Assembly: GCA_016704445.1 (NCBI GenBank)
Contig: JADJAE010000150.1
Coordinates: 127,107 to 191,106, forward strand
Direction: 5' to 3'
DNA from: Deltaproteobacteria bacterium
GTDB taxonomy: Bacteria > Myxococcota_A > Polyangia > Polyangiales > Ga0077539
DNA length: 64,000 nt
Program-made: the position numbers and the translations under genes
The notes under the pieces: generated by a model
Told to the model about the DNA's origin: nothing
Database searches by the model: none
The model's input: the letters and a program-made list of their open reading frames with translations, nothing else
In this document: piece after piece, positions 26,401-34,175 of the stretch
Layout: each line of letters opens with the position of its first letter
Position numbering within the stretch: the stretch's first letter is position 1

Positions 26401-27152
26401 TCGTCGTCGCAGCGCCGCCTCCGGTCGTCGTCGCAGCGCCGCCTCCGGTCATGGCTCCTCCGTCGCTGCCTCCGCTGCCTCCTCCGTCCGTGGCTCCGCC
26501 GAGGCAGCGCATCGCGACGGCCATCCCTCCGACGATGCCCTTCGCGGTGCCGCCCCCCGCGGTGCCGGCCCCTGCGATCGCCGCTCCGTCCTTCATTCCA
26601 CAACCGGTCGAGCCTCCGCCCGCTCCTCCGTTGCAGTTCAATCCACAACCCGTGGTCGCGGCGTCGCCTCCCCCGGCGCTTCAGTTCAATCCACAACCCG
26701 TGGTCGCGGCGTCGCCTCCGCCGGCGCTACAGTTCAATCCACAACCCATTCTCGAAGCGCCGCTGCCTCCGCCGGCCCTTCAGTTCAACCCACAACCCAT
26801 TCTCGAAGCGCCGCTGCCTCCGCCGGCCCTTCAGTTCAACCCACAACCCATCCTCGATGCGCCGCCGCCTCCCCCGGCGCTCCAGTTCAATCCACAGCCC
26901 GTGGCCGTGATGGCGCCCCCCTCGTCGCCCGGCGATCCCTTCGGCCACGCCGCGGGCGACTGGGCCGTCGACGCCAGCGGAGACCCCTTCGCCCAGGGAC
27001 CTTCCCCGGTCGCCGCACCTCCGCCTCCGGCCGCCGTCGAGGCCCCTCCGCCGCCTGCTCCAGCGCCCGCCCCAGCGCCCCCGGCCTCACCCGCCTTCGA
27101 GCGGGTGCTCCTCCCGATGTTCGAAGCGCTCCTCGGCGAACGCCACGGCTAG
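23403..27152 (+). CDS. Giant TPR protein with repeat-rich, proline-rich C-terminal half
   Basis: Up to 1249 residues. The N-terminal part (about 1-690) is a long alpha-solenoid of TPR-like repeats (LLGLASIYRRTNRAEQAEGL, EAYVATQRPEDAIAVLAAAV). From about 700 the protein becomes acidic and repetitive: six copies of a 14-residue unit with EPVEEPTGAVDIEH, then eight copies of an APPPIVVA-type octapeptide, then six copies of a PPALQFNPQP-type unit, and a Pro/Ala tail. GTG 23403 overlaps the previous stop; TTG 23433, preceded by GGCGGAG, is a good alternative start. No signal peptide or membrane segment. Probably a cytoplasmic scaffold; function unknown. Confidence 0.8.
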   Translation: MIASRVGGDPLLDPSLIPLVQRLDRDPEDREAIETLTRELDARGEHEVLAMLLEKVAGRRRSPDASVELLHRAALTWSGKVGDDPRALPLWKQVLDVQPEHEGALLGLASIYRRTNRAEQAEGLYRRLLEKAVSPAKKIPLLEALAALYGERDLPDREIETRRDLAEQRGPGAAATTNRRSLAKLLVERSRRRAAASPLAEGEVDPDRREAAGLLGAVAREGATGRSTEFAQAALTLWPGDESAFDVLEESSALKQSELTTLRIQFLAANPRGARGQRVRRDLAEAYVATQRPEDAIAVLAAAVDDDPQAAQSLAKLYERMQRHLDLAKLLDRLPTPTEAEARLGLLRRRSAAWKAAGQRPQHLAAMRALLDESPAEGEALAEVERDCRLQGLLAELRDRLRAAAMVEGVDGASKVRWLREVAQLAERRFDDLADARAAWEALERVADKAEERAEAQEALVRLMARGEDWEHVLERLEAQAEAEQDASEARRRWMRWVQVRREHRPDPAREVAVLEKLWGQHPDDDAVARALVDARRRAGDDLGVTEVLYALIERAGPSNAASRWCQLAEHLERVGDLESSAEAWQSARTIDPSSALAWEAEARVLGSLGDRERLLTALAAYADHPVAAGRKAGELYARAAHLAFELGRKERAAHLAERALRFNPDDDAMKSLVATLDDPGTAPVSFEELLAEISRETKSEPSEPVEPSEPVVVPEEHEPVEEPTGAVDIEHELVEEPTGAVDIEHEPVDEPTGAVDIEHEPVEEPTGAVDIEHEPAEEPTGAVDIEHEPVEEPTGAVEIADSQAPREAVTEPPVERALPEAIEASDASVEKTPVATVLAEEAPAELSDDLLEEITHEPTEEPPVAPAPPSAPPPNPADHDERTPLQGVRLPEEIPMDAEASPLPPVEEPPPSPGSITAEMTAVPAPPLPPSAPVETPTVAPPPAASNEDSIIIDESLFGEPSAPPPIVVAAPPPIVVAAPPPVVVAAPPPVVVAAPPPLVVAAPPPVVVAAPPPVMAPPSLPPLPPPSVAPPRQRIATAIPPTMPFAVPPPAVPAPAIAAPSFIPQPVEPPPAPPLQFNPQPVVAASPPPALQFNPQPVVAASPPPALQFNPQPILEAPLPPPALQFNPQPILEAPLPPPALQFNPQPILDAPPPPPALQFNPQPVAVMAPPSSPGDPFGHAAGDWAVDASGDPFAQGPSPVAAPPPPAAVEAPPPPAPAPAPAPPASPAFERVLLPMFEALLGERHG
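25549..26900 (+). repeat. Three in-frame coding repeat blocks
   Basis: Block 1 (about 25549-25800): 42-bp units, six copies. Block 2 (about 26285-26455): 24-bp units with GCGCCGCCTCC, eight copies. Block 3 (about 26620-26900): roughly 51-57 bp units with CAGTTCAATCCACAACCC, six copies. All periods are multiples of three, so the repeats are peptide repeats and can expand or contract without breaking the frame. Confidence 0.9.
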
Positions 27153-27363
27153 AGCGGTTCCCGTCCGCACATGGGCTCCCATGTGGGCTGAATAATCACT
27201 CCATTTTTCCTCATTCCGCACGGTGACAGGCCGATCATCCCATGTGATGTTGGATATCGAACCGGCGGTCATTCCGTAGGTGGTGTTCGCGGATATCCGA
27301 TACCACCTGCGGCTCGATTCGAGGCCGGTCTCACTCGGCTCCCATTCGTCAATGGAGGGGTTC

Positions 27364-28212
27364 ATGCGTCGTGGTGTCTGGTCGGCCCCCGCTCTCTTCG
27401 CAGCCCTCCTCCTCGCAGCCTCCGGGGCGCAGGCCCAGCGCGCCGTCGAGACCGACTCCCCGGTGGTGCAGATGCTCCGCCGCTCGCCCGACGCCCGCAC
27501 CCGCGCCCAGGCCGCCCTCACCCTCGCGCGCATCCCGAGCCCCGACGCCCCCGCCGCGCTGCGCGCCGCCCTCGGCGACCGCGCCGCGGTCGTGCGCGCC
27601 GCCGCCGCGGTGACCCTCGCCGACCTCAACGACTCCGACTCCATCGCCGCGCTGCGAGCCCACTCGCGCGACCCCGACGCCAACGTCCGCGACGCCATCG
27701 AGCGCGCCCTCGCGCGCCTCGAGACGCCCTCCTCCAGCGCCCGCTTCGACCCCGTTCAGCCCGTCGACCTCGCGCGCGTCCGCTTCCTCGTGCGCCCCGG
27801 CGAGCTCGCCGACCGCGAGCGCTCCGACGAGGCCCGCGGCGAGCTGCTCCGCGCCGCCGTGCGCTCCGCGCTCAGCAACCGCGGCACCGTGGCGCTCCAC
27901 CCCGGGGTGCTCCCGCCCTCCGCGCAGCGCCGCCTCCGCAGCGGATCGCTCCGTCAGTTCTCCCTCGACGGCGGCCTCCAGGCGGTGCGCCGGGTGCCCG
28001 CTCCCGGGGGCGACCGGCTGCGCGCCGAGGTCAGCCTGGTCATCGTCGCCGAGCCGCAGCACGCCATCGTGGGCATGGTCACCGGCGCCGCCTCGCTGCC
28101 CGCTCCGATGGGCGACGCGCAGGCGCAGCGCCGCGTCGAGGCCAGCCTCATCGCGTCGGCGGTGCAGGCCGCGCTGCGCGACGTCGAGAGCTACCTCGCG
28201 CAGACCCCGTAG
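27364..28212 (+). CDS. Secreted HEAT-repeat-like protein
   Basis: A 282-residue protein with a cleavable signal peptide (ALLLAASGAQA). HEAT-type helical repeats follow (about 35-120: ARTRAQAALTLARIPSPDAP, RAAAAVTLADLNDSDSIAAL, DANVRDAIERALARL), then a C-terminal domain seen in relatives without known function. ATG 27364 follows a GGAGGGG ribosome-binding site. The 211 bp upstream (27153-27363) contain an inverted repeat CACATGGG-CT-CCCATGTG near 27168 and nothing else recognised. Confidence 0.78.
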   Translation: MRRGVWSAPALFAALLLAASGAQAQRAVETDSPVVQMLRRSPDARTRAQAALTLARIPSPDAPAALRAALGDRAAVVRAAAAVTLADLNDSDSIAALRAHSRDPDANVRDAIERALARLETPSSSARFDPVQPVDLARVRFLVRPGELADRERSDEARGELLRAAVRSALSNRGTVALHPGVLPPSAQRRLRSGSLRQFSLDGGLQAVRRVPAPGGDRLRAEVSLVIVAEPQHAIVGMVTGAASLPAPMGDAQAQRRVEASLIASAVQAALRDVESYLAQTP

Positions 28213-28327
28213 CGCCCCGACGGCTCGACAAGCCCCCTCCTGCGACCCAAGCTCTTTAGCGCTTCCGTCGGTCTGCCTTGCGAATTCGCGGGCGGGTCGG
28301 CGGTCGCGGAAAGCGAAGGTCCAACAC

Positions 28328-29263
28328 ATGACCCTCCGTACCAGGCTCCTCTCCGGTTCATTGCTTGCGGCTCTCCTCGTCCCGACGACCGCGCTCGCCG
28401 GAACGCTCCAGATCCGTGACCCGGGCGACGTTCTCCCCGCCCAGGAGGAGGTCAACCTCCGCGAGGCCGCACGCGCCTGGCCCTTCGACGCTCGCGTGGT
28501 GGTCACCACGGAGATGTCCTCCCGAGCGGACTTCGATCGCTACGTGGGCAACCAGGTAGCCAGCGCCAACATGGTGGTGGTCGGCGTCGACCCGACGCAC
28601 CGCATGACCTCGGTGCACTTCGGCACCGGCACCCGCATCGCCAGGGCGCGCTTCAGCGCCATCGAAAACGCCGGCGACGGGTGGTTCCGCCAGGGGCAAT
28701 GGCGCGGCGGCATCGAGGCGATCCTCTCGTCGGCCAGCAGCGCCGTCGGCAGCGGCTCGCCGGGCTCCGTGGCCATGGCTCCTGCGGGCTCCCGCGAGGA
28801 GGCCCCGTCGTTTCCCTGGGGCCTGATGCTCCTCGGCCTCGGCGGCGTGGCCATCGCGGTGATGGTCTTCCGCGCCGCGCGCAACCGCGCGCAGATGGGG
28901 GCTATGGGCCCTGGCGCTGATCCCTACCGCGCGCAGCAGTACCCGCCCGGGTACAACCCCAACGGCCCGGGCGCTTACGGTCCCGGGTATGGTCCGGGCT
29001 ACGGCCCGCAGCCCGGCGGCATGGGCGGCCTCGGCGCGGGCATCCTCGGCGCGGGCGTAGGCGGCCTCGCGGGCTACGCGATCGGGTCGGCGATGGCCAA
29101 CCGCGAAGAGCAGCACGGCGGCGACCACCACGCGGGCTCTGACGGCGGCGGCGACTCGTCCGGCTTCGACGCGGGCGGCAGCAGCTCCGGCTGGGACGAC
29201 GGCGGCGGCGGAGGCGGCTTCGACGGCGGCGGCGACTCCGGCGGCGGTGGCGGCGACTGGTGA
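28328..29263 (+). CDS. TPM-domain-like membrane protein with Gly-rich tail
   Basis: A 311-residue protein. A signal peptide (SLLAALLVPTTALA) is followed by a TPM-like domain (about 27-145; DPGDVLPAQEEVNLREAA, WFRQGQWRGGIEAILSSA), a transmembrane helix (about 161-178) and a low-complexity tail. The tail is rich first in Gly/Tyr/Pro, then in Gly/Asp/Ser (DSSGFDAGGSSSGWDDGGGG). It resembles YgcG-type TPM proteins. The role is unknown; the family is linked to envelope or membrane quality functions. The kinase-macro gene begins 17 bp downstream, so the two may be co-transcribed. Confidence 0.75.
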   Translation: MTLRTRLLSGSLLAALLVPTTALAGTLQIRDPGDVLPAQEEVNLREAARAWPFDARVVVTTEMSSRADFDRYVGNQVASANMVVVGVDPTHRMTSVHFGTGTRIARARFSAIENAGDGWFRQGQWRGGIEAILSSASSAVGSGSPGSVAMAPAGSREEAPSFPWGLMLLGLGGVAIAVMVFRAARNRAQMGAMGPGADPYRAQQYPPGYNPNGPGAYGPGYGPGYGPQPGGMGGLGAGILGAGVGGLAGYAIGSAMANREEQHGGDHHAGSDGGGDSSGFDAGGSSSGWDDGGGGGGFDGGGDSGGGGGDW

Positions 29264-29280
29264 CCGCACGGTAGACCTCA

Positions 29281-30789
29281 ATGGCCCATAGCGCCATGAA
29301 CGACCCCCAATCCCCGAACACATCTCCCGCTGACCCGTCGCCTGCGATGGGTCAGATGGCCACCGAGTTCCTGGCGCCTCCGCCGGTGGCGGTCTCGCTC
29401 GACCCGGCTGCCTCCAAACCCAACAGCCCGAGCTCGGGAGGCCCGCGCCCCGACCGGGATTTCCACGGACTCAAGGTCCACGGGATGCTGGGCGAGGGAG
29501 GCATGGGGGCGGCCTTCCTCGCGAGCCACAAGGTGCTGCGGGTTCCGCTGGTCATCAAGACCTTCAAGAGCGCGGCGCCGGCCCAGATCTTCCGGGAGGC
29601 GCACCTCGCGGCGAGGGTGTCCTCGCCGCACGTGGTGAGCGTGCTCGACGCGGGCGTGGAAGACGGTGTGCCCTTCGTGGTGCAGCGCTACGTCGACGGC
29701 ATCGACCTGGAGGAGCTGCTGAGGGCCCAGCGCGCCATCGGTCGGCGGCTGCCGGTCGACCTGGTGTGCAGGCTGGTGCTCGACGCGGCGATGGGGCTGC
29801 GGGCGATCCACCAGGCCGGGGTCATACACAGGGACGTAAAGCCCGCCAACCTCTTCCTGGGCGGCAACGGGACGGCCTCGGTAGGGGACTTCGGCATCGC
29901 GGTGGAGACCCTCTCCGGCAACGCGCACGAGCCCATCGTGGGGACGCCGCAGTTCATGGCCCCCGAGCAGTGGAACCAGGGGGTCATCGACCGGCGCACG
30001 GACCTCTACGCCCTCGGGGCGACGGCGCACCTGCTGTCGACGAACGTCCCTCCCTTCCACGGGGAGAGCGCGCTGCTGCTGGGCGTGGCGCACGTCTCCG
30101 AGCCGTACATCCCGCCGATTCCGCGCGACCCGAGGGAGGCCTACCTCTTCGCGGTGGTGGGGCGGATGCTGCGCAAGCGGCCCGACGAGCGCTACGCCAG
30201 CGCCGACGAGGTGGTGCGCTCCCTCGGGGTGGTCACCGAGCCCGGCGCGAGGATCATCCCCCAGGAGCACGACCACGCCGCCATCGGGGAGGTGCGGGTG
30301 GAGCTGGTGGTGGGCGACATCGCCGAGCAGCAGGTGGACGTGATCGTGTCGGCCGCCAACACGCAGCTCAAGATGGACCGCGGGGTGGCGCTCTCGCTGC
30401 TGCGCGCAGGCGGCGAGGAGATCGCCGCGGAGGCCAAGGCCCAGCGGGAGCTACCCGTGGCGATGGGCGACGTGGTGTGGACCTCCGCGGGGAGGCTCTC
30501 CGCGCGCCACGTGGCCCACGCGGTGGCGGCGCTCGACGGGGCCATCTGCCTGCAACGGTGCGTGCTGCGGGTGCTGCTGGAGGCCGAGGCCCGGGGCGCG
30601 ACGACGGTGGCCTTCCCGGCGCTGGGGACGGGCGTCGGAGAGGTTCCGATGGCGCAGGGGGCCAAGCTCATCCTGGAGGCCTTCCGCACCTTCGCGTGGG
30701 TGCAGCCGCAGCACGTGCGAGTGCTGCGGGTGGTGCTCTTCAAGGACGCCGACCGGGACTGCTGGCGGGACGTGCTCCAGTCGATGTGA
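29281..30789 (+). CDS. Ser/Thr protein kinase fused to a macro domain
   Basis: A 502-residue cytoplasmic protein. The kinase domain (about 62-317) has GEGGMG (71-76), ATP lysine K93, HRDVKPAN (183-190), GDFGIAV (202-208) and MAPEQW. It is followed directly by a macro domain (about 338-500): VVGDIAEQQVDVIVSAAN (343-360), a long helix region, and PALGTGVGEVP (446-456) forming the phosphate/ADP-ribose loop. Macro domains bind or hydrolyse ADP-ribose and related nucleotides. No transmembrane segment. The fusion suggests that kinase output is tied to an ADP-ribose-type ligand or to ADP-ribosylated targets (inference). Confidence 0.88.
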   Translation: MAHSAMNDPQSPNTSPADPSPAMGQMATEFLAPPPVAVSLDPAASKPNSPSSGGPRPDRDFHGLKVHGMLGEGGMGAAFLASHKVLRVPLVIKTFKSAAPAQIFREAHLAARVSSPHVVSVLDAGVEDGVPFVVQRYVDGIDLEELLRAQRAIGRRLPVDLVCRLVLDAAMGLRAIHQAGVIHRDVKPANLFLGGNGTASVGDFGIAVETLSGNAHEPIVGTPQFMAPEQWNQGVIDRRTDLYALGATAHLLSTNVPPFHGESALLLGVAHVSEPYIPPIPRDPREAYLFAVVGRMLRKRPDERYASADEVVRSLGVVTEPGARIIPQEHDHAAIGEVRVELVVGDIAEQQVDVIVSAANTQLKMDRGVALSLLRAGGEEIAAEAKAQRELPVAMGDVVWTSAGRLSARHVAHAVAALDGAICLQRCVLRVLLEAEARGATTVAFPALGTGVGEVPMAQGAKLILEAFRTFAWVQPQHVRVLRVVLFKDADRDCWRDVLQSM

Positions 30790-30799
30790 CCTGAACCGC

Positions 30800-31420
30800 T
30801 CAGCGGCGCTGTCGCTCGGGGCGCTGCGTCGAGGCGGGCTCCTCGTCGGCCGCCGCTTCGGTGCTCGCGTCGGAGGCAGCGGCGTCGATGCGCACCCCCG
30901 ATCCCAGCTTGCGGGCGCGGGCCTCCTCGATGGCCAGCGCGACGGCCGCGGCGTCGGGCGTGGTGATCACCACCTTGCGGGTCTTCGACCCCTCGGTGAC
31001 CTCCAGCGCGATGCACTCGCCCTCGCCGCCCGGCACGCTGTAGGCCCTGGTCCCGTCGAGCGCCCGGCGGAAGCCCCAGCCGCCGAAGCGCAGGGGGTTG
31101 TAGGTCGTCACCTCGCAGCGGGTGATGTTCTCCACCGCGATGGTCGGGCCCCAGAGCCCGTACTGCACGTGCAGCGCGTCGTCGGTGACCACCACCCGGA
31201 GGTGAGAGAGCACCAGCGTGATCAGCACCAGCGGAATCAGCCCGATCAGGTTCACCGGCCCGGTCGCGAAGGCTGAGCCGATCGTCGCCATCGCCGCGAA
31301 GCCGATCACCGCGAAGAACCACCAGGGCATGCGCTGCTTCGTCACGATGCGCGCCCGGCCGCCCTCCATGTACTGCGCCGTGTACTCGTCTCCAACGGGC
31401 TTCGGTGACTCGTCTGCCAT
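30800..31420 (-). CDS. Two-helix membrane protein with PH-like domain
   Basis: A 206-residue protein. Two adjacent hydrophobic helices (about 33-50 and 56-72) precede a beta-rich domain resembling bacterial PH domains (LRVVVTDDALHVQYGLWGPT, ENITRCEVTTYNPLRFGGWG). The C-terminal tail is Ala/Glu-rich. It converges on the kinase-macro gene with a 10-bp gap. Function unknown. Confidence 0.7.
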   Translation of the reverse strand: MADESPKPVGDEYTAQYMEGGRARIVTKQRMPWWFFAVIGFAAMATIGSAFATGPVNLIGLIPLVLITLVLSHLRVVVTDDALHVQYGLWGPTIAVENITRCEVTTYNPLRFGGWGFRRALDGTRAYSVPGGEGECIALEVTEGSKTRKVVITTPDAAAVALAIEEARARKLGSGVRIDAAASDASTEAAADEEPASTQRPERQRR

Positions 31421-31504
31421 GAGGTTTTCCTGAGCCTATCGCAGTGGTCAGGGTATGTCACCCGCGTCGTTGCAGCGGGGCCGCGCGAGCCTACCTTCAA
31501 GGGC

Positions 31505-33262
31505 ATGCAAGCGATGACGAGGATGGCGCTCCAGAGGCCCGCCAACGACATGGGAGACGCGCGCGCGGTGGTCGAGGCCGCGGCGCTCGCGCTGCTGGGG
31601 GCGCGCACCCTGGAGCGGGGACGGCGGTACGTGGCGTGGGGCGCGGTCTACGACGGCAGGCGTCGCGGGGCGGTGCTGAGGGCGCGCTGCGAGGGCAGCG
31701 GGCAGGAGGCGTGGCGGGTGCGGGTGACCCTCGATCCGACGGGGGTGCGCGACGCGGCCTGCGACTGCCCGATGGGAGAGACGGGGGACTGCAAGCACGT
31801 GGCGGCGGTGCTGCTCACCTATGCGAGGGAGCCGGAGGCCTTCGTGGAGGTTCCGACGGTGGACGAGGCGCTGGAGGGCGTCGACGCCTCGGGGCTGCGC
31901 GCGCTGCTGGGGCGGCTGCTGCTGCAACGGCCCGAGCTCGAGGCGCTGGTGGAGGAGGCGCTGCCCGCTTCCTTCGCCCGACCGTCGGAGAGCGCCCGGG
32001 GGAGGGCGGCGGCTTTACTCCGCGGTGTATGGCCCGGAGCCGACCTCGACGCGCTGGCCTCGCGGCTGGAGGCGCTGCGCGCCGAGGCGGTGGAGATGCG
32101 CGAGGTCGAGCGCCTGGCGGTGGCCATCGTGGGGCGGCGGCGGAGGGTGGGCGGCGATGGTGGGCCGGTGCTGGCCGTGGCGAGGCGCTGCGTGGAGTCG
32201 GTGGCGGCGGGGCTGCGCTCGGCGGATGCCGAGGAGAGGGCGAGGGGGCTGCGCTGGCTGGTGGGGCTCTACGGCTACGACATCGAGCACGGCTGCGCGG
32301 GCGTGGTCGAGGCGCTGGGGCGCACGGCGGTGGCGGCGGCGCTGGCGATCGCGACGGAGGGCGAGCGGAGGGCGCTGGCGAGGCGGGTGCGAGGGGCGAT
32401 GGCGCGCGGCGACGAGTGGGCGCGCTACGCGTGGGGCGCGGTGCTGGTCGAGCTGGAGGAGGGCCTCGCGGACGACGAGGAGGGGTGGATGGAGCTGGCG
32501 AGGGCGCACCACCGGCCCGCGGCGAGGTGCAGGCGGCTGCTGGCGCTGGGCAGGGTGGCGGAGGCCTGGACGGCCTTCTCGGAGGTGGCCGACGTGGAGC
32601 TGCTGACGCTCACGGGGCGCTTCGAGGAGCGGGGCCTGGGGGCGGAGTTCACCGAGGCGGTCAAGGCGAGGGCGGCGAGGGCCGGGGCCGCCGGGCGAGA
32701 GCGGCTGGTGGCGTGGCTGCGAGGTCGGGAGGAGCGGGCCGACGAGCAGGCGGCGCTGGGGCTGGCGGAGGGGGTGCTGGCGGCTGATCCGACGAGGGCG
32801 GCGCTGGACGAGCTGCGGCAGAGGGCCGAGGCGCTGGGGCGCTGGGGCGAGGTGAGGGAGCGGGCCGAGGCGGTGCTCGACGCGAAGGCCCCGGCGGTGC
32901 TGGTGGCGTGGCTGCTGGAGGCGGGAGACCTCGCGGCGGCGAGGCGCGTGGCGGAGGACGAGCGGGCGCGGCCGGCGGGCTTCGGGGCGTCGAGGGTGGC
33001 GGTGGCCGAGGCGCTGGAGGAGGGCGATCCGGAGGGCGCGGCGAGGGTGTACCTGCGGCAGGCGGAGGCCTGCGTGGCGCAGCGGGGGAGGGCGTCGTAC
33101 CGGGAGGCCTGCGCGATGCTGGCGAGGGTCGAGCGGGTGCTCTCGGCGAGGGGGAGGGAGGCCGAGGCGAGGGCGCTGAGGGAGGGCTTCGCGGCGAGGC
33201 ACGCGAGGCTGAGCAGCCTGAGGGCGGAGCTGGTGCAGCACTTCGGTCCGCTGGCGGCGTGA
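31505..33262 (+). CDS. SWIM zinc-finger protein
   Basis: A 585-residue protein with a SWIM zinc finger near the N-terminus, C86-x-C88 ... C96-x-H98 in ACDCPMGETGDCKHVAAVLL. The domain begins with GARTLERGRRYVAWGAVYDG, as usual for SWIM proteins. The rest is Ala/Arg/Glu-rich alpha-helical, probably a solenoid. SWIM domains bind DNA or protein. No signal peptide. Several ATGs lie close together at the start; 31505 is the first. Confidence 0.82.
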   Translation: MQAMTRMALQRPANDMGDARAVVEAAALALLGARTLERGRRYVAWGAVYDGRRRGAVLRARCEGSGQEAWRVRVTLDPTGVRDAACDCPMGETGDCKHVAAVLLTYAREPEAFVEVPTVDEALEGVDASGLRALLGRLLLQRPELEALVEEALPASFARPSESARGRAAALLRGVWPGADLDALASRLEALRAEAVEMREVERLAVAIVGRRRRVGGDGGPVLAVARRCVESVAAGLRSADAEERARGLRWLVGLYGYDIEHGCAGVVEALGRTAVAAALAIATEGERRALARRVRGAMARGDEWARYAWGAVLVELEEGLADDEEGWMELARAHHRPAARCRRLLALGRVAEAWTAFSEVADVELLTLTGRFEERGLGAEFTEAVKARAARAGAAGRERLVAWLRGREERADEQAALGLAEGVLAADPTRAALDELRQRAEALGRWGEVRERAEAVLDAKAPAVLVAWLLEAGDLAAARRVAEDERARPAGFGASRVAVAEALEEGDPEGAARVYLRQAEACVAQRGRASYREACAMLARVERVLSARGREAEARALREGFAARHARLSSLRAELVQHFGPLAA

Positions 33263-33293
33263 GCGGCGGGGGCTCTGGTAGTACAGGGCGGCG

Positions 33294-33815
33294 ATGCCCC
33301 TCCGACCACGGCCCGACCGCCATGTGTTTCCCACGCTGCCCCGGCGGCCCATTCGCATGGTGCTCGATGGGGTGAGCTACCTGCCCAACATCGGGACGAT
33401 GTTCCGGCTGTGCGACGCGTTCAGGGTGGAGCGGCTTTACGTGTGCGGGTATGACCTGGAGCCCCATCGGCGGCGGCTGCTCTCCGCCGCCGCGGGCACC
33501 GTGGGTTGGGTCCCGTGGGAGTCGCGCCCCGATGCGCTGGGGGTGGTGAGGGAGAGCCGAGAGGCGGGCTACACCGTGGCGGCGATCGAGCTCGCGGAGG
33601 GGAGCGTCGCGCCGGAGTCGATGCGCACCGACGCGCCGATGTGCCTGGTGATCGGCGCCGAGCGACACGGGGTCTCCGCGGAGGTGCTCTCGCTGGCCGA
33701 CCAGCTCGTGGAGATCCCCTCGGACGGCTTCGGGGGGTCGATCAACCTGACCACCGCGGCGGCCATCGTGCTCTACGCGGCGTCGCGGGGGTATCCGCTG
33801 CCGCCCGATCCGTGA
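33294..33815 (+). CDS. SpoU/TrmH-family RNA 2'-O-methyltransferase
   Basis: A 173-residue SPOUT methyltransferase. The SAM-binding trefoil-knot motifs are present: LPNIGTMFRLCDAF (motif 1, with a variant N-x-G-x3-R), LVIGAERHGVS (motif 2) and IPSDGFGGSINLTTAAAIVLY (motif 3). It methylates tRNA or rRNA ribose; the exact target cannot be told. It starts 31 bp after the SWIM gene. Confidence 0.87.
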   Translation: MPLRPRPDRHVFPTLPRRPIRMVLDGVSYLPNIGTMFRLCDAFRVERLYVCGYDLEPHRRRLLSAAAGTVGWVPWESRPDALGVVRESREAGYTVAAIELAEGSVAPESMRTDAPMCLVIGAERHGVSAEVLSLADQLVEIPSDGFGGSINLTTAAAIVLYAASRGYPLPPDP

Positions 33816-33816
33816 G

Positions 33817-34153
33817 CTGATGGTTGACCTCATCTCGGGCGGCGGGAAGGTGTCGCAACCCGCTGTGGATCGCTGGGGTTCCGCGCGATGGCGCGTCACC
33901 CCAGGCAATAACACGGAGGCACTGCCCGGGGCTCCGGTCGGACATCGCTTGCCCAGGACGGAGCGACGACCTTCGACGTCCTTCTTCGGATCGCAGGGCG
34001 CTGGGTGATGAGCCAGCGACGGGACCGGAGCCCCGGGCGGTGCCCGGGGCGGCCATCGTGTTATTGCCTGGGGTGACGCGCCATCGCGCGGAACCCCAGC
34101 ACCACAGCGGTTAGAGCCCTTTTCGCATCGGCGAAGATGAGGTCAACCATCAG
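33817..34153. repeat. Long palindromic MITE-like element A
   Basis: The outer inverted repeats CTGATGGTTGACCTCATCT lie at 33817-33835 and 34135-34153. A perfect 43-bp inner inverted repeat lies at 33872-33914 and 34058-34100, containing GGGGTTCCGCGCGATGG and CGCGTCACCCCAGG. An inner imperfect repeat contains CCCGGGGCTCCGG. No ORF was supported. It fills the space between the methyltransferase stop and the next gene. The core resembles element B at 59290-59537. Confidence 0.85.
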
Positions 34154-34175
34154 ATCCGTGAGGGGAAGGAGACCG

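Noticed and set aside
27153..27363. tRNA or small RNA in the lower-GC gap before the HEAT-repeat gene
   Set aside because: Only a short palindrome is visible; no cloverleaf or conserved tRNA arms were found.
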